A program made the position numbers and the translations under genes. DNA of 64,000 nt from Leptothrix cholodnii SP-6 (GTDB lineage Bacteria; Pseudomonadota; Gammaproteobacteria; Burkholderiales; Burkholderiaceae_C): assembly GCF_000019785.1 (NCBI RefSeq), contig NC_010524.1, positions 1,302,001 to 1,366,000 on the forward strand, written 5' to 3'. The notes below the pieces were generated by a model. That model was not told the origin of the DNA. It worked only from the letters and a program-made list of their open reading frames with translations, and searched no databases. Positions 1 through 9,045 of the stretch are shown piece by piece (within the stretch, counting starts at the first letter, position 1; each line of letters opens with the position of its first letter).

Positions 1-47
1 TGCACGAAGCCGCGCGCAGCCAACGCCCGGTGAACCTGGCCGCCTGA
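1..47 (+). CDS. 3' end of an upstream gene (partial)
   Basis: Only the last 14 codons are present, in the frame starting at base 3 and ending in TGA at 45-47; the visible tail reads HEAARSQRPVNLAA. Tails of this kind (acidic-Ala-Ala-Arg-Ser-x-Arg-x-Val) end many Gfo/Idh/MocA-type sugar oxidoreductases, which would fit the sugar isomerase/epimerase and SDR genes that follow on the same strand 65 bases later. That family guess rests on a few residues only; the product cannot be established from this window. Confidence 0.4.
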   Translation, partial: HEAARSQRPVNLAA

Positions 48-112
48 GCCGGCGCCGCCCACATCCGCATCTGATCCGCATCCGACCCGAGACAACCGAC
101 CGAGACCCGACC

Positions 113-925
113 ATGAGCCGCATCTATTCGCTCGCCCAGTTGATGGCGCTGCCGTATTCGCCCGCCGAGATGATCCGTCTGGCCGCCGAGACCGGCTGCG
201 CCGGCGCCGGCATCCGCATGCTGCCCACCGCGCCCGGCGGCCAGGCTTACCCGCTGATGGACGACGCGGTGATGCTGCGCGAGACGCTGGCGGCGATCGC
301 CGACACCGGCGTCAAGGTGTTCGACCTCGAGGTGGTGCGCATCGGCGCGGCCTTCGACGTGCGCGATTTCCAGCGTTTCATCGAGATCGGCGCGCAGATC
401 GGCGCGGCCCACATCCTGGTTGCCGGTGACGACCCCGACGAGGCGCGCCTGACGGCGTCCTACGCCGCCTTGTGCGACGCCGCGGCACCGTTCGGCCTGA
501 GCGCCGACCTCGAATTCATGCCGTGGACCGCGGTGCCGAACCTGCGCAGCGCCAAGCGCATCGTCGGCGCGGCGGCGCGCCCCAACGGCGGCGTGCTGGT
601 CGATGCGCTGCATTTCGCGCGCTCCGGCAGCCGGCTCGACGAGCTCGACGACATCCCGCGCGCCTGGCTGCATTACGCCCAGATCTGCGACGGCGCGGTG
701 CCCGGCCCTGACACCGTCGAGGGCCTGATCCACGACGCCCGCTGCGAGCGGCTGTTGCCGGGCGAGGGCGGCATCGACCTGCGCGCGCTGTTCGCGCGGC
801 TGCCGGCCGATCTGCCGGTCAGCATCGAGGTGCCGAGCGACAGCCGCGCGCCGCAGGTCGGTTATCCGGCCTGGGCTGCGCGTGCCAAGGCCGACACGCT
901 GGCGGTGCTGGGAGAACGGGCATGA
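113..925 (+). CDS. sugar phosphate isomerase/epimerase family protein (TIM barrel)
   Basis: This 270-residue protein has the pattern of the AP-endonuclease-2/xylose-isomerase-like TIM barrel: alternating hydrophobic strands and helices, an Arg/Glu-rich barrel interior (FDLEVVRIG near 90-98, ADLEFMPW near 130-137, DALHFARSG near 163-171) and a C-terminal SIEVPSD strand. Family members isomerise or epimerise sugars, inososes or related keto-acids in the cytoplasm; the substrate cannot be read from the sequence. The ATG at 113 follows a purine-rich stretch. The stop overlaps the start of the downstream SDR by an ATGA, so the two are almost certainly translated together as part of a sugar or aromatic acid catabolic operon. 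Confidence 0.75.
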   Translation: MSRIYSLAQLMALPYSPAEMIRLAAETGCAGAGIRMLPTAPGGQAYPLMDDAVMLRETLAAIADTGVKVFDLEVVRIGAAFDVRDFQRFIEIGAQIGAAHILVAGDDPDEARLTASYAALCDAAAPFGLSADLEFMPWTAVPNLRSAKRIVGAAARPNGGVLVDALHFARSGSRLDELDDIPRAWLHYAQICDGAVPGPDTVEGLIHDARCERLLPGEGGIDLRALFARLPADLPVSIEVPSDSRAPQVGYPAWAARAKADTLAVLGERA

Positions 926-1725
926 CCGCGGTGCGTGCACTCGTGACCGGTGCGACCGGTGGCATCGGCCGGGCGATCTGCCTGGCGCTGGTCGAGCAGG
1001 CGCGGCGCGATGGCGCCGACATCCGCATCGCCGCGGCCGCCTCGCGCCCGGGGCCGGCGCTCGATGCGCTGGTGGCCGAGTTGACGGCGGCAGGGGCTGC
1101 GGCCACCGGTGTCTGCGGCGATCTCACCGATCCCGATTCATGCGCTGCGCTGGTGGCGCAGGCGGGCGAGTTCTGTGGCGGGCTGACGCTGCTGGTGTCG
1201 AACGCGGGCGCGTCGGGGCCGGGCCGGCTGGCCGACCTGTCGGTCGAGCAGTGGGACGCGACCTTTGCGCTCAACGTGCGTGCGACCTGGCTGCTGGCCC
1301 GCGCGGCACGGCCGCTGCTGGCCGGTGGAGGCAGCGTGGTGGCGATCGCGTCGATGTCGGGCCTGCACCCGCATCCGGGCTACGGCGCCTACTCGCCGGC
1401 CAAGGCCGCGTTGACGATGCTGTGCCGCCAGCTGGCGCAGGAGTGGGCCGACATGGGCATCCGCGTCAACACGGTCTGCCCCGGCATGATTCGCACGCCG
1501 CTGACCGAGGCGGTCTACCGGGATGAATCGGTCAAGGCGCAGCGCGAGGTGCTGGTGCCGCTGGCGCGCATCGGCCGGGCCGAGGACGTGGCCGCGGCGG
1601 TGGCCTACCTGGCGAGTGCCGGGGCGTCGTACGTGACGGGGCAGAACCTGGTGGTCGACGGCGGCGTGGCCGATCACATGCTGGCGCTGATCCCCGGCCG
1701 GCCGCAGAAAGCCGCTGCCACCTGA
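922..1725 (+). CDS. short-chain dehydrogenase/reductase (classical SDR)
   Basis: This 267-residue classical SDR carries the N-terminal nucleotide-binding TGATGGIGRA motif (about residues 9-18), an NAG motif (SNAGASG near 93-99), the catalytic Ser in AIASMSG, and an intact YxxxK active site (YGAYSPAKAA, about 155-164). It ends with the family's GQNLVVDGG segment. It would reduce or oxidise a small carbonyl/alcohol substrate with NAD(P)H. It starts within the stop codon of the upstream isomerase (ATGA), implying coupled translation and a shared pathway. It is convergent with suhB, with only about 30 bases between them and no clear terminator. Confidence 0.85.
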   Translation: MTAVRALVTGATGGIGRAICLALVEQARRDGADIRIAAAASRPGPALDALVAELTAAGAAATGVCGDLTDPDSCAALVAQAGEFCGGLTLLVSNAGASGPGRLADLSVEQWDATFALNVRATWLLARAARPLLAGGGSVVAIASMSGLHPHPGYGAYSPAKAALTMLCRQLAQEWADMGIRVNTVCPGMIRTPLTEAVYRDESVKAQREVLVPLARIGRAEDVAAAVAYLASAGASYVTGQNLVVDGGVADHMLALIPGRPQKAAAT

Positions 1726-1756
1726 GGGGCTGCAGCGCGAGCGCCAGGACGGTGCG

Positions 1757-3052
1757 TCAGAACGGCGCGTCGTCGTGGCGCTTGGGGCCGCGCGGTGACG
1801 GGCGGCGCTCTTCTTCGGCCGGCGCGGGCAGGTCGGCCTTGCGGATGCGGGTCGGCTTGCGCACGGTCACGGTGGGCGCCACGGTGTCGACCGGGGTCGG
1901 GTCGAAGGCGGCGGCGAGCGCCTGGGCGGGCGTCATCGGGCGCTCGCTGGCGGTCGATGCGCGCTTGGGTTCGGCCCAGATTTCTTCGGCGCCGTCGTCG
2001 CCGGCGTCAACGGCGTCGATTTCATCGGCCTCGTCAGAGTCCTGCGCTTCGGCGGTTTCGGCAGCGCTGGCTGCGGCGCGCGAGGTCGGCGACAGCGAGC
2101 TGGTGGCGGAGATCGTGCCGGCAAAGCTGGCCGAGGTGGCGGCCGAGACCGGGGCCTTGCTGGCCTTGGGCGCCCGGGCGGTCTTGCCCGGAGCCGCCGC
2201 GCCTGCTGCCGCGCCGGTGTCGGCTTCGGCCTCGTCTTCCTTGATCACGCGGGTGTAGGGCGCCAGGATCTGCACCAGCTGGGCGTAGATGCGCGGGCTG
2301 CCGGTGACCAGTTCGCGCTGGTAGAGGTAGTCGGCTTCGCCGGTGAAGTTGCCGACCAGGCCGCCGGCCTCGGTGATGATCAGCGAGCCCGCGGCGATGT
2401 CCCAGGGGTTCAGTCCGGTCTCGAAGAAGCCGTCGTACCAGCCCGCGGCCACGTAGCACAGGTCGAGCGCGGCCGAGCCCGGGCGGCGCACGCCGGCGCA
2501 GGCCTGCATGACCTCCTCGAACATCTTCATGTAGCGCTTGAAGTTGTCACCCTTGCGGAACGGGAAGCCGGTGCCGATCAGGCACTCGAGCAGCCGCGTG
2601 CGCTTGGACACGCGCAGGCGCTTGTCGTTGAGGAAGGCGCCCTTGCCCTTGGTGGCGTAGAACAGGTCGTTGCGGTTGGGGTCGTAGACCACCGCCTGCT
2701 CGACCTTGCCCTTGTAGGCCAGCGCGATCGAGACCGCGTACTGCGGGAAGCCGTGGATGAAGTTGGTGGTGCCGTCGAGCGGATCGATGATCCAGACGTA
2801 GTCGCTGTGCTTGGCGCCATGCTCGCGGCCCGACTCCTCGGCCAGGATGGCGTGGCCCGGATAGGCCTGCAGGATGGTGTCGATGATGGCGTGCTCGGCC
2901 GCTTGGTCGACTTCGGTGACGAAGTCGTTGTGCCCCTTGCTGGTGACCGTCAGGCGGTCGAGATCCTGGCTGGCCCGGCTGATGATCGCCCCACCTGCAC
3001 GAGCCGCCTTGACGGCAATGTTGAGCATGGGATGCAGATTGGTTTGCGACAT
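1757..3052 (-). CDS. suhB: inositol-1-monophosphatase SuhB with long C-terminal extension
   Basis: Residues 1-270 form a complete Mg-dependent inositol monophosphatase: metal-ligand AEESG at 71-75, [12 protein letters not shown] at 87-98 and the distal [17 protein letters not shown] segment near 215-231. In other bacteria SuhB dephosphorylates inositol-1-phosphate and also binds RNA polymerase/NusA to assist rRNA antitermination. Unusually, about 160 further residues (271-431) follow. They are rich in Ala, Thr, Pro, Glu and Asp with scattered Lys/Arg, end in RHDDAPF, and look disordered. The ATG at 3052 gives the usual N-terminus for the family. The gene is divergent from trmJ across 146 bases. 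Confidence 0.92.
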   Translation of the reverse strand: MSQTNLHPMLNIAVKAARAGGAIISRASQDLDRLTVTSKGHNDFVTEVDQAAEHAIIDTILQAYPGHAILAEESGREHGAKHSDYVWIIDPLDGTTNFIHGFPQYAVSIALAYKGKVEQAVVYDPNRNDLFYATKGKGAFLNDKRLRVSKRTRLLECLIGTGFPFRKGDNFKRYMKMFEEVMQACAGVRRPGSAALDLCYVAAGWYDGFFETGLNPWDIAAGSLIITEAGGLVGNFTGEADYLYQRELVTGSPRIYAQLVQILAPYTRVIKEDEAEADTGAAAGAAAPGKTARAPKASKAPVSAATSASFAGTISATSSLSPTSRAAASAAETAEAQDSDEADEIDAVDAGDDGAEEIWAEPKRASTASERPMTPAQALAAAFDPTPVDTVAPTVTVRKPTRIRKADLPAPAEEERRPSPRGPKRHDDAPF

Positions 3053-3198
3053 GGCGAATCACTCGTGGGGCTGCCGCTCACGCGCAGGGCGTGATGGCGT
3101 TGGGGGGCTGGCGGGGGCAAAGAGCGCAGGGGCCGCAAGCTGCAGGCCCCTAAGATGAGGGCGAGATTCTATCCAAACCCGATTCCCGCTGTCCTGCC

Positions 3199-3957
3199 AT
3201 GACCCCCGAAACCGATCCGACCCGCTTCATCCTGCTGCACACCAGCCATGCCGGCAACGTCGGTGCCACTGCCCGGGCGATGAAGGTGATGGGTTTTCGC
3301 GACCTGGTGCTGGTCGCGCCCCGTTTTGCCGACGTGCTCAGCCGCGAGGAGACCGTGGCGATGGCCAGCGGCGCGGCCGACATCCTGGTGCGCGCACGCA
3401 TCGTCGCCACGCTGGACGAGGCGCTCGAGGGCATCCACGTGGCCTGCGCCACCGCGATGACGCCGCGCGATTTCGGCCCGCCCACCTCGACGCCGCGCGA
3501 GCATCTGCCGGCGTTGGCGGCCGGTGGCGAGCGGGTCGCGTTCGTGTTCGGCAGCGAGCGCTACGGCATGTCCAACGAGGAGGTCTACCGCTGCCAGATC
3601 TGCCTGTCGATCCCGACCCAGCCCGACTACGGCTCGCTCAACCTCGCGCAGGCGGTGCAGCTGATGGCCTACGAATGGCGCATGGCGCTGGGCGGCTACG
3701 ACGTCAGCGCGCGCACGCCGGCGGTGCAGCGCGCCAGCCTCGACGAGGTGCAGGGCGCGCTGTCGCACTGGCAGGACACGCTGGTGGCGCTCGGTTTCCT
3801 CGATCCGGCAGCGCCGAAGAAACTCATGCCGCGCCTGCAGCAACTGCTCAACCGCGCGGCCCTGACACGCGAGGAGGTGCACATCCTGCGGGGCATTGCC
3901 CGTCTGGCTGCACGGGCTGCGGCCGCCGGCGATGTGCCGACGACACGCAAACCATGA
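3199..3957 (+). CDS. trmJ: tRNA (cytidine/uridine-2'-O-)-methyltransferase TrmJ (SPOUT family)
   Basis: This 252-residue protein has all three motifs of TrmH/TrmJ-type SPOUT methyltransferases: the N-terminal TSHAGNVGATARAMKVMGF helix, GSERYGMSNEEV in the middle, and IPTQPDYGSLNLAQAVQLM forming the knotted SAM site. TrmJ methylates the 2'-OH of residue 32 in certain tRNAs using SAM. The roughly 80-residue C-terminal helical tail is typical of TrmJ rather than TrmL. It is followed 107 bases later by cysE on the same strand, an arrangement I have seen in other betaproteobacteria. Confidence 0.88.
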   Translation: MTPETDPTRFILLHTSHAGNVGATARAMKVMGFRDLVLVAPRFADVLSREETVAMASGAADILVRARIVATLDEALEGIHVACATAMTPRDFGPPTSTPREHLPALAAGGERVAFVFGSERYGMSNEEVYRCQICLSIPTQPDYGSLNLAQAVQLMAYEWRMALGGYDVSARTPAVQRASLDEVQGALSHWQDTLVALGFLDPAAPKKLMPRLQQLLNRAALTREEVHILRGIARLAARAAAAGDVPTTRKP

Positions 3958-4064
3958 GACAGGTTTCTCGCTCCCGCTCTCGGCGAGTGCCCGCACGGCC
4001 CGATTGCCTGCAGTGCCGGAAGCGAGCCCCTACACTGGACCGAGCTGTTTGAGGCGAGGCCACC

Positions 4065-4844
4065 ATGTTCGAGCGACTCAGAGAAGACATCGATTGCATC
4101 CTGGCGCGCGATCCTGCCGCCAAGTCGCGGTTCGAGGTCGCCACCTGTTACCCGGGCCTGCACGCCTTGTGGATCCAGCGCTTCGCGCATGCCTGCTGGG
4201 TGCGCGGATTCAAGTGGCTGGGGCGCTTCGTCTCGCACATCGGCCGCTTCGCCACCGGCATCGAGATCCACCCCGGCGCCACTTTCGGCCGGCGCGTCTT
4301 CATCGACCACGGCATGGGCGTGGTGATCGGCGAGATGGCCGAGATCGGCGACGACTGCACCATCTACCAGGGCGTGACGCTGGGCGGCACCTCGCTGGTG
4401 AAGGGCGCCAAGCGTCATCCGACGCTCGAGAACGGCGTCATCGTCGGCGCCCACGCCTGCGTGCTGGGCGGCTTCACGGTGGGTGCGGGCGCGCGGGTCG
4501 GCTCGGGCGCGGTGGTCACCAAGCCGGTGCCGGCGGGCGCCACGGCGGTCGGCAACCCGGCCCGCATCATCCAGGCCACAGCCGACGCGCAGCGCGAGGA
4601 GGCCGCGGCCAAGATGGGTTTCTCCGCCTACGGTGTCACGCAGGGCGACGACCCGGTGGCGCAGGCGATGAAGGGCCTGATCGACAACGCCTCGGGCCAC
4701 GAGCACCAGATCGCGCTGCTCTGGCAGGCGATCGAGAAGCTCTCCGGCCGGGCCCGCGAGCTGCCCGGCGACGAATGCGTGCCGCAGGACGCGCACACCA
4801 CCGAGAACTTCGACGCCGACCGGCTCAGCCGACTCGTCAAGTAG
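4065..4844 (+). CDS. cysE: serine O-acetyltransferase
   Basis: This 259-residue enzyme catalyses acetyl-CoA + L-serine to O-acetylserine, the first step of cysteine synthesis. The left-handed beta-helix hexapeptide repeats are clear ([20 protein letters not shown], then [15 protein letters not shown] and [14 protein letters not shown]) with the His of FIDHGMG as the usual catalytic base. The N-terminus ([16 protein letters not shown]) matches the short SrpH/EpsC-like class of serine acetyltransferases lacking the long E. coli N-terminal domain. A TACACT at 4031-4036 could be a -10 element. Its stop overlaps the convergent mog gene by 8 bases. Confidence 0.92.
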   Translation: MFERLREDIDCILARDPAAKSRFEVATCYPGLHALWIQRFAHACWVRGFKWLGRFVSHIGRFATGIEIHPGATFGRRVFIDHGMGVVIGEMAEIGDDCTIYQGVTLGGTSLVKGAKRHPTLENGVIVGAHACVLGGFTVGAGARVGSGAVVTKPVPAGATAVGNPARIIQATADAQREEAAAKMGFSAYGVTQGDDPVAQAMKGLIDNASGHEHQIALLWQAIEKLSGRARELPGDECVPQDAHTTENFDADRLSRLVK

Positions 4845-5457
4845 CCGGGTTCCGGCGCGCCGGCCGCTGCGCCGACTTGGGCCGGAAGGCCTTGATCACC
4901 TCGTCGCGCGTTTCCAGGTACGGCCCGCCGATCAGGTCGATGCAATACGGCACCGCGGCGAAGATGCCGGGGCAGGGCGGCGTGGCATTGGGCAGACCCT
5001 CGAGCGTTTCGGCGATCGACTTCGGCTGGCCGGGCAGGTTCAGGATCAGCGCCTGGCTGCGCACCACCGCCACCTGGCGCGACAGGATCGCGGTCGGCAC
5101 GAAACGCAGGCTGATCTGGCGCATCTGCTCGCCGAAACCCGGCATCACCTTGTGCGCCACCGCCAGCGTGGCCTCGGGCGTGACGTCGCGCAGCGCCGGG
5201 CCGGTGCCGCCGGTGGTCAGCACCAGGCTGCAGGCCTCGTCGTCGACCAGTTCGCGCAAGGCGGCGCTGATGCCGGCTTCTTCATCCGGGATCAGGCGTG
5301 TCACCCAGGTGATCGGGTTGAGCAGCGCGCGCGCCAGCCATTCCTGCAGCGCCGGCAGGCCCTTGTCGACGTAGACCCCGGCGCTGGCGCGGTCGCTGAC
5401 CGAGACCAGGCCGATGCGCACCGGCTCGATGGGGTTGTCCTGGCTGGCGTCACTCAT
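4837..5457 (-). CDS. mog: molybdopterin adenylyltransferase
   Basis: This 206-residue protein of the MoaB/Mog fold adenylylates molybdopterin before Mo insertion into molybdenum cofactor. Visible family segments are [33 protein letters not shown] (the GGTG loop that binds MPT) and [18 protein letters not shown] placed the start at the ATG at 5457 rather than further upstream because MSDASQ is directly followed by the conserved RIGLVSVSD strand, and because it overlaps the stop of darP by 8 bases as in a coupled pair. The 3' end overlaps cysE tail to tail. Confidence 0.9.
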   Translation of the reverse strand: MSDASQDNPIEPVRIGLVSVSDRASAGVYVDKGLPALQEWLARALLNPITWVTRLIPDEEAGISAALRELVDDEACSLVLTTGGTGPALRDVTPEATLAVAHKVMPGFGEQMRQISLRFVPTAILSRQVAVVRSQALILNLPGQPKSIAETLEGLPNATPPCPGIFAAVPYCIDLIGGPYLETRDEVIKAFRPKSAQRPARRNPAT

Positions 5458-6103
5458 CCTCGTCTCCTTCGTCGCCCTCGGCTTCGGTGGCCGCGCGTTC
5501 GGCCGCCGCGAGCGTGCTGCGCACATGCTGGAACAGATCGCGGTAGGCCCGGCCCTTGCGCTCGGTCGGGCCGTCGTGCGGCAGCGCCACGTGGGCCTGC
5601 TCTTCCTTGCGGGCGTTGCGGATCAGCGCGCGCAGCGCCTGGCTGTCGGTCTGCGGGTGGGCGGCCAGCCATTCGGTCAGCGCGCCGTCGTCGCGCACCA
5701 GACGGTCGCGCCAGCGTTCGGCCTCGTGCAGCGCCAGCGTCTCGCGTGCGCCAGGCACGCGGAACGACGCCACCGCCTCGCGCAGCGGCTCCGGGTCGAT
5801 CAATCGCATGATCTTGCCGACGTACTGCAACTGCCGGCGCTTGCCTTCGTGCGAGCGGGTGCGGCGCATCTCCTCGAGCGCATCGCGCAGCCGCTCGGGC
5901 ATGTCGATCGCGGCCAGGCGCTGCGGCGGCAGCTCCAGCAGGTCGCGGCCGAGGGCCTGCAGATCGTGCGATTCCTTCTTCAGCCGGGTCTTGCTGGGGC
6001 GCTCGCCTTCGTCGCCGAACGCGTCCGCGTGGTCGCCGCTGTCGCCGTTGTCGCGGGGGTCGGGATGGCCCGACTCGGGGTCTGGAATGTCTTGGGGTCG
6101 CAT
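5450..6103 (-). CDS. darP: ribosome biogenesis factor DarP/YjgA (DUF615)
   Basis: This 217-residue protein contains the DUF615 core: SKTRLKKESHDLQALGRDL near 36-55, a helical middle (KRRQLQYVGKIMR) and RALIRNARKEEQ near the C-terminus. DarP/YjgA associates with late 50S assembly intermediates. The N-terminal 35 residues are acidic and probably disordered, and the C-terminus ends in an acidic [12 protein letters not shown] tail. It is first in a two-gene minus-strand unit with mog and is divergent from pmbA, as commonly seen for the yjgA-pmbA pair in proteobacteria. Confidence 0.9.
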   Translation of the reverse strand: MRPQDIPDPESGHPDPRDNGDSGDHADAFGDEGERPSKTRLKKESHDLQALGRDLLELPPQRLAAIDMPERLRDALEEMRRTRSHEGKRRQLQYVGKIMRLIDPEPLREAVASFRVPGARETLALHEAERWRDRLVRDDGALTEWLAAHPQTDSQALRALIRNARKEEQAHVALPHDGPTERKGRAYRDLFQHVRSTLAAAERAATEAEGDEGDEDE

Positions 6104-6307
6104 GGTGAGTGGGGCGGCGCGCCCGGCCGTAAGGGCGGCGCGCCGGCCTGAAAGCTGCGCAGGGGTGCGACGGCTATGATACGAGCGACCCTTTCAAAGG
6201 CCCTTTTGCAGACCCGGGCGCAGCCCTGCCGAGCGGCCCTCAGGCCGCCTCCAGACGCACCGGGCAGCCACTTTCGCGGCCCCGTCCGCGAGCCACCCCG
6301 AGCGTCC

Positions 6308-7732
6308 ATGACCACCCTCGACAGCGCCGCTTCTTCGTCCTCGTCCTCGTCCGCGTCGACGTCCAACACCACTTCGAGCCAGGGTTTCGCCTACAGCCGC
6401 GAGCAGTTCCAGCAACTGGTCGAAGACTCGCTGGCGCTGGCCCGCGAGCTCGGTGCCAGCGACGCCGGTGTCGAGGTCTCCGAAGGCGCCGGACTGTCGG
6501 TGTCGGTGCGCAAGGGCGAGATCGAGAACGTCGAGCGCAACCGCGACAAGGCGATCGGCGTGACGGTCTACATCGGCCAGCGCCGCGGCAACGCCAGCAC
6601 CTCCGATTTCGCCCCCGCCGCCTTGCGCCAGACCGTGCAGGCGGCCTACGACATCGCCCGCTTCACCGCCGAGGACAGCGCCGCCGGCCTGCCCGACGCC
6701 GCCGACCTGGCGCTGGGTGACGCCGCGGTGCGTGACCTCGGGCTGTTCCATCCTTGGGCGATCGACGCCCAGACCGCCAGCGAGATCGCGCTGCGCTGCG
6801 AGGCCGCGGCGCTGTCGGTCGACAAGCGCATCACCAATTCCGAGGGCGCGGCGGTGTCGGCCCAGCAGTCGCACTTCTTTGCCGGCAACAGCCGTGGTTT
6901 CCGCGGCGGCTATTCGAGTTCGCGCCATTCGCTGTCGGTCTCGCCGATCGCCGGGCGCGGCCGCGACATGCAGCGCGACGCCTGGTACAGCTCGATGCGC
7001 GATGCGCTCGACCTGAGCTCGCCCGAATCGGTCGGCCGCTACGCCGCCGAGCGGGCGCTGTCGCGCCTGAAGTCGCGCAAGATCAAGACCTGCGAGGTGC
7101 CGGTGCTGTTCGAGGCGCCGGTGGCCGCCGGCCTGCTGGGTGCCTACGTCAACGGCACCAGCGGCGGCTCGCTCTACCGCAAGGCGAGCTTCCTGCAGGA
7201 CAGCCTCGGCCAGGCGATCTTCCCGAGCCACATCGACGTGCGCGAGGATCCGCACATCCCCAAGGGCAAGGGCAGCGCGCCGTTCGACGACGAAGGCGTG
7301 CTGACGCGCGCGCGCACCGTGGTCGAGGCCGGCGTCACGCTCGGTTATTTCCTGTCGAGCTATTCGGCGCGCAAGCTCGGCATGCACACCACCGGCCACG
7401 CCGGCGGCTCGCAGAACCTGACGCTGACCAGCCGCCTGACGCGTCGCGGCGACGACCTGCCGGCGATGCTGCGCAAGCTGCACCGCGGCCTGTTCGTGGT
7501 CGAGCTGATGGGCCAGGGCGTCAACTACGTGACGGGCGACTACTCGCGTGGCGCGGCGGGTTTCTGGGTCGAGAACGGCGAGATCGCCTTCCCGGTCGAG
7601 GAGATCACCATCGCCGGCAATCTGCGCGACATGCTGGCCCGGATCGTCGCGGTCGGCGCCGACACCTACAACGCCGGCAGCAAGACGATGGGCTCGGTGC
7701 TGGTCGAGCGCATGACCATCGCCGGGCACTGA
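6308..7732 (+). CDS. pmbA: metalloprotease-related protein PmbA/TldE
   Basis: This is the TldE/PmbA partner of the TldD-TldE protease, which trims modified peptides and degrades CcdA-like antitoxins. The N-domain (SVRKGEIENVERNRDKAIGV) and C-domain (YVNGTSGGSLYRKASFLQDSLGQAIF, seen in pieces, and ENGEIAFPVEEITIAGNL) are typical. As expected for TldE, I see no HExxxH zinc site. The start was set at the ATG at 6308 rather than 6176 because the upstream codons are Arg/Pro-rich and unlike the family. The first 20 residues are an unusual Ser/Thr run. No tldD lies in the window. A TATGAT at 6175-6180 is a possible -10 element. Confidence 0.9.
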   Translation: MTTLDSAASSSSSSSASTSNTTSSQGFAYSREQFQQLVEDSLALARELGASDAGVEVSEGAGLSVSVRKGEIENVERNRDKAIGVTVYIGQRRGNASTSDFAPAALRQTVQAAYDIARFTAEDSAAGLPDAADLALGDAAVRDLGLFHPWAIDAQTASEIALRCEAAALSVDKRITNSEGAAVSAQQSHFFAGNSRGFRGGYSSSRHSLSVSPIAGRGRDMQRDAWYSSMRDALDLSSPESVGRYAAERALSRLKSRKIKTCEVPVLFEAPVAAGLLGAYVNGTSGGSLYRKASFLQDSLGQAIFPSHIDVREDPHIPKGKGSAPFDDEGVLTRARTVVEAGVTLGYFLSSYSARKLGMHTTGHAGGSQNLTLTSRLTRRGDDLPAMLRKLHRGLFVVELMGQGVNYVTGDYSRGAAGFWVENGEIAFPVEEITIAGNLRDMLARIVAVGADTYNAGSKTMGSVLVERMTIAGH

Positions 7733-7851
7733 GCCGTTGCACTTTCACCTACGCAGTCTTGCGCAGGGGAAAGCACCCGGCCGGGTGGCCGATGGTGTTT
7801 TCTAGAATCATTCGATACGTTCCCCCCCCCGACAGGATCAGGAGTCTTTGC

Positions 7852-8934
7852 ATGCAACGTCGTTCCTTCGTTCGCCAGGCCGGTATCGCCGGTGTTCTCG
7901 CCGCGGGTGCCGCACCGGCAATCGTCAATGCGCAAGCCAACATCCGCTGGCGCCTGGCGTCGAGCTTCCCGAAGTCGCTGGACACCATCTACGGCGCCGC
8001 CGACGAGTTCTCCAAGAAGGTGTCCGAGCTGTCGGGCGGCAAGTTCCAGATCTCGGTGCACAGCGGCGGTGAGCTGATGCCCGCGTTCGGCGTGGTCGAC
8101 GGCGTCCAGAACGGCACGGTCGAGGTGGCGCACACGGTGCCCTATTACTTCTTCGGCAAGGACGAGACCTTCGCGCTCGGCGCTTGCGTGCCGTTCGGCC
8201 TCAACAGCCGTCAGATGACCGCCTGGATGCTCGAAGGCAACGGCCTGAAGCTGATGCGCGAGTTCTACGCGCAATACAACATGATCAACTTCCTGGGCGG
8301 CAACACCGGCGCCCAGATGGGCGGCTGGTTCCGCAAGCCGCTGACCTCGATGGCCGACATGAAGGGCCTGAAGTTCCGCATCGGCGGTTTCGCCGGCAAG
8401 GTGCTCGAGCGCCTGGGCGGCGTGCCGCAGAACATCCCCGGTGGCGAGATCTACCAGGCGCTCGAAAAGGGCACCATCGACGCGGCCGAATGGATCGGCC
8501 CCTATGACGACCAGAAGCTCGGCTTCAACAAGGTGGCGCCTCACTACGCCTATCCGGCCTGGTGGGAAGGCGGCCCGCAGATCGACTTCTTCATCAACCA
8601 GAAGGCCTACGGCGCACTGACGCCCGAGTACAAGGCCATCATCGAAGCCGCTTCGATGTACGCACACGTCGACATGCAGGCCAAGTACGACGGCAAGAAC
8701 CCGGTAGCGCTCAAGCAGCTGGTGGCCGGCGGCAGCAAGCTGTTCCGCACGCCCAAGGACATCATGGACGCGGCCTTCAAGGAATCGCAGGCCCTGTACA
8801 GCGAGCTGTCGGCCAAGAACCCGAACTGGAAGAAGGTCTACACCGACTTCGCCAAGTTCCGCGCCGAGCAGAACCTGTGGTTCCGCTTTGCCGAAGCCGG
8901 CTTCGACGACTTCATGCAGCAGCAGAAGCTGTAA
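7852..8934 (+). CDS. TRAP transporter solute-binding protein, DctP/TakP type
   Basis: This 360-residue periplasmic protein starts with a Tat-like signal (QRRSFVRQAGIAGVLAAG, cleavage after NAQA) and the mature chain follows the DctP fold: WRLASSFPKSLDTIYGAADEF, GGFAGKVLERLGGVPQNIPG (with the Arg-rich carboxylate-binding hinge KFRIGGFAG) and GTIDAAEWIGPYDD. The closest type from memory is the TakP-like group that binds 2-oxo acids. The ATG at 7852 has the ribosome site AGGA/GGAG just upstream and a run of nine C at 7822-7830. The membrane subunits DctQ and DctM are not adjacent, so this is an orphan component. A strong terminator follows. Confidence 0.9.
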   Translation: MQRRSFVRQAGIAGVLAAGAAPAIVNAQANIRWRLASSFPKSLDTIYGAADEFSKKVSELSGGKFQISVHSGGELMPAFGVVDGVQNGTVEVAHTVPYYFFGKDETFALGACVPFGLNSRQMTAWMLEGNGLKLMREFYAQYNMINFLGGNTGAQMGGWFRKPLTSMADMKGLKFRIGGFAGKVLERLGGVPQNIPGGEIYQALEKGTIDAAEWIGPYDDQKLGFNKVAPHYAYPAWWEGGPQIDFFINQKAYGALTPEYKAIIEAASMYAHVDMQAKYDGKNPVALKQLVAGGSKLFRTPKDIMDAAFKESQALYSELSAKNPNWKKVYTDFAKFRAEQNLWFRFAEAGFDDFMQQQKL

Positions 8935-8945
8935 TCGTTGCGCCA

Positions 8946-8970
8946 CCGTCCGGGCTGCAGGCCCGGGCGG
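8946..8970 (+). other. GC-rich hairpin just upstream of terminator
   Basis: Bases 8946-8955 pair with 8961-8970 (one G-T wobble) around a five-base loop. It lies 11 bases after the TRAP binding-protein stop and 12 bases before the U-tract terminator, and may protect the mRNA 3' end or simply strengthen termination. Confidence 0.5.
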
Positions 8971-8982
8971 AGCCCGACCCGA

Positions 8983-9025
8983 GACCCCGTGCGGCCCGTT
9001 GACGGCTTCACGGGGTCATTTTTTT
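8983..9025 (+). terminator. Rho-independent terminator after TRAP binding protein
   Basis: A nine-base-pair stem (GACCCCGTG at 8983-8991 with CACGGGGTC at 9009-9017) is followed by A and seven T (9019-9025). It ends the monocistronic TRAP binding-protein transcript and insulates the next permease gene. Confidence 0.85.
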
Positions 9026-9032
9026 GCCTGCC

Positions 9033-9038
9033 TAGAAT
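9033..9038 (+). promoter_or_regulatory. -10-like TAGAAT close to a start codon
   Basis: TAGAAT lies seven bases before the ATG of the DMT permease at 9046. If it is used, transcription would start at or next to the A of the ATG, giving a leaderless message. No convincing -35 hexamer is visible, so this is tentative. Confidence 0.3.
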
Positions 9039-9045
9039 CGGTCGC

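Noticed and set aside
4004..4036. TTGCCT and TACACT as cysE promoter
   Set aside because: The spacer is 21 bases, too long for a standard sigma-70 promoter; only the -10 is plausible.
6754..7851. Apparent fusion of an unknown N-terminal part to the TRAP binding protein
   Set aside because: The N-terminal part is pmbA read out of frame; the real start with Tat signal and ribosome site is at 7852.
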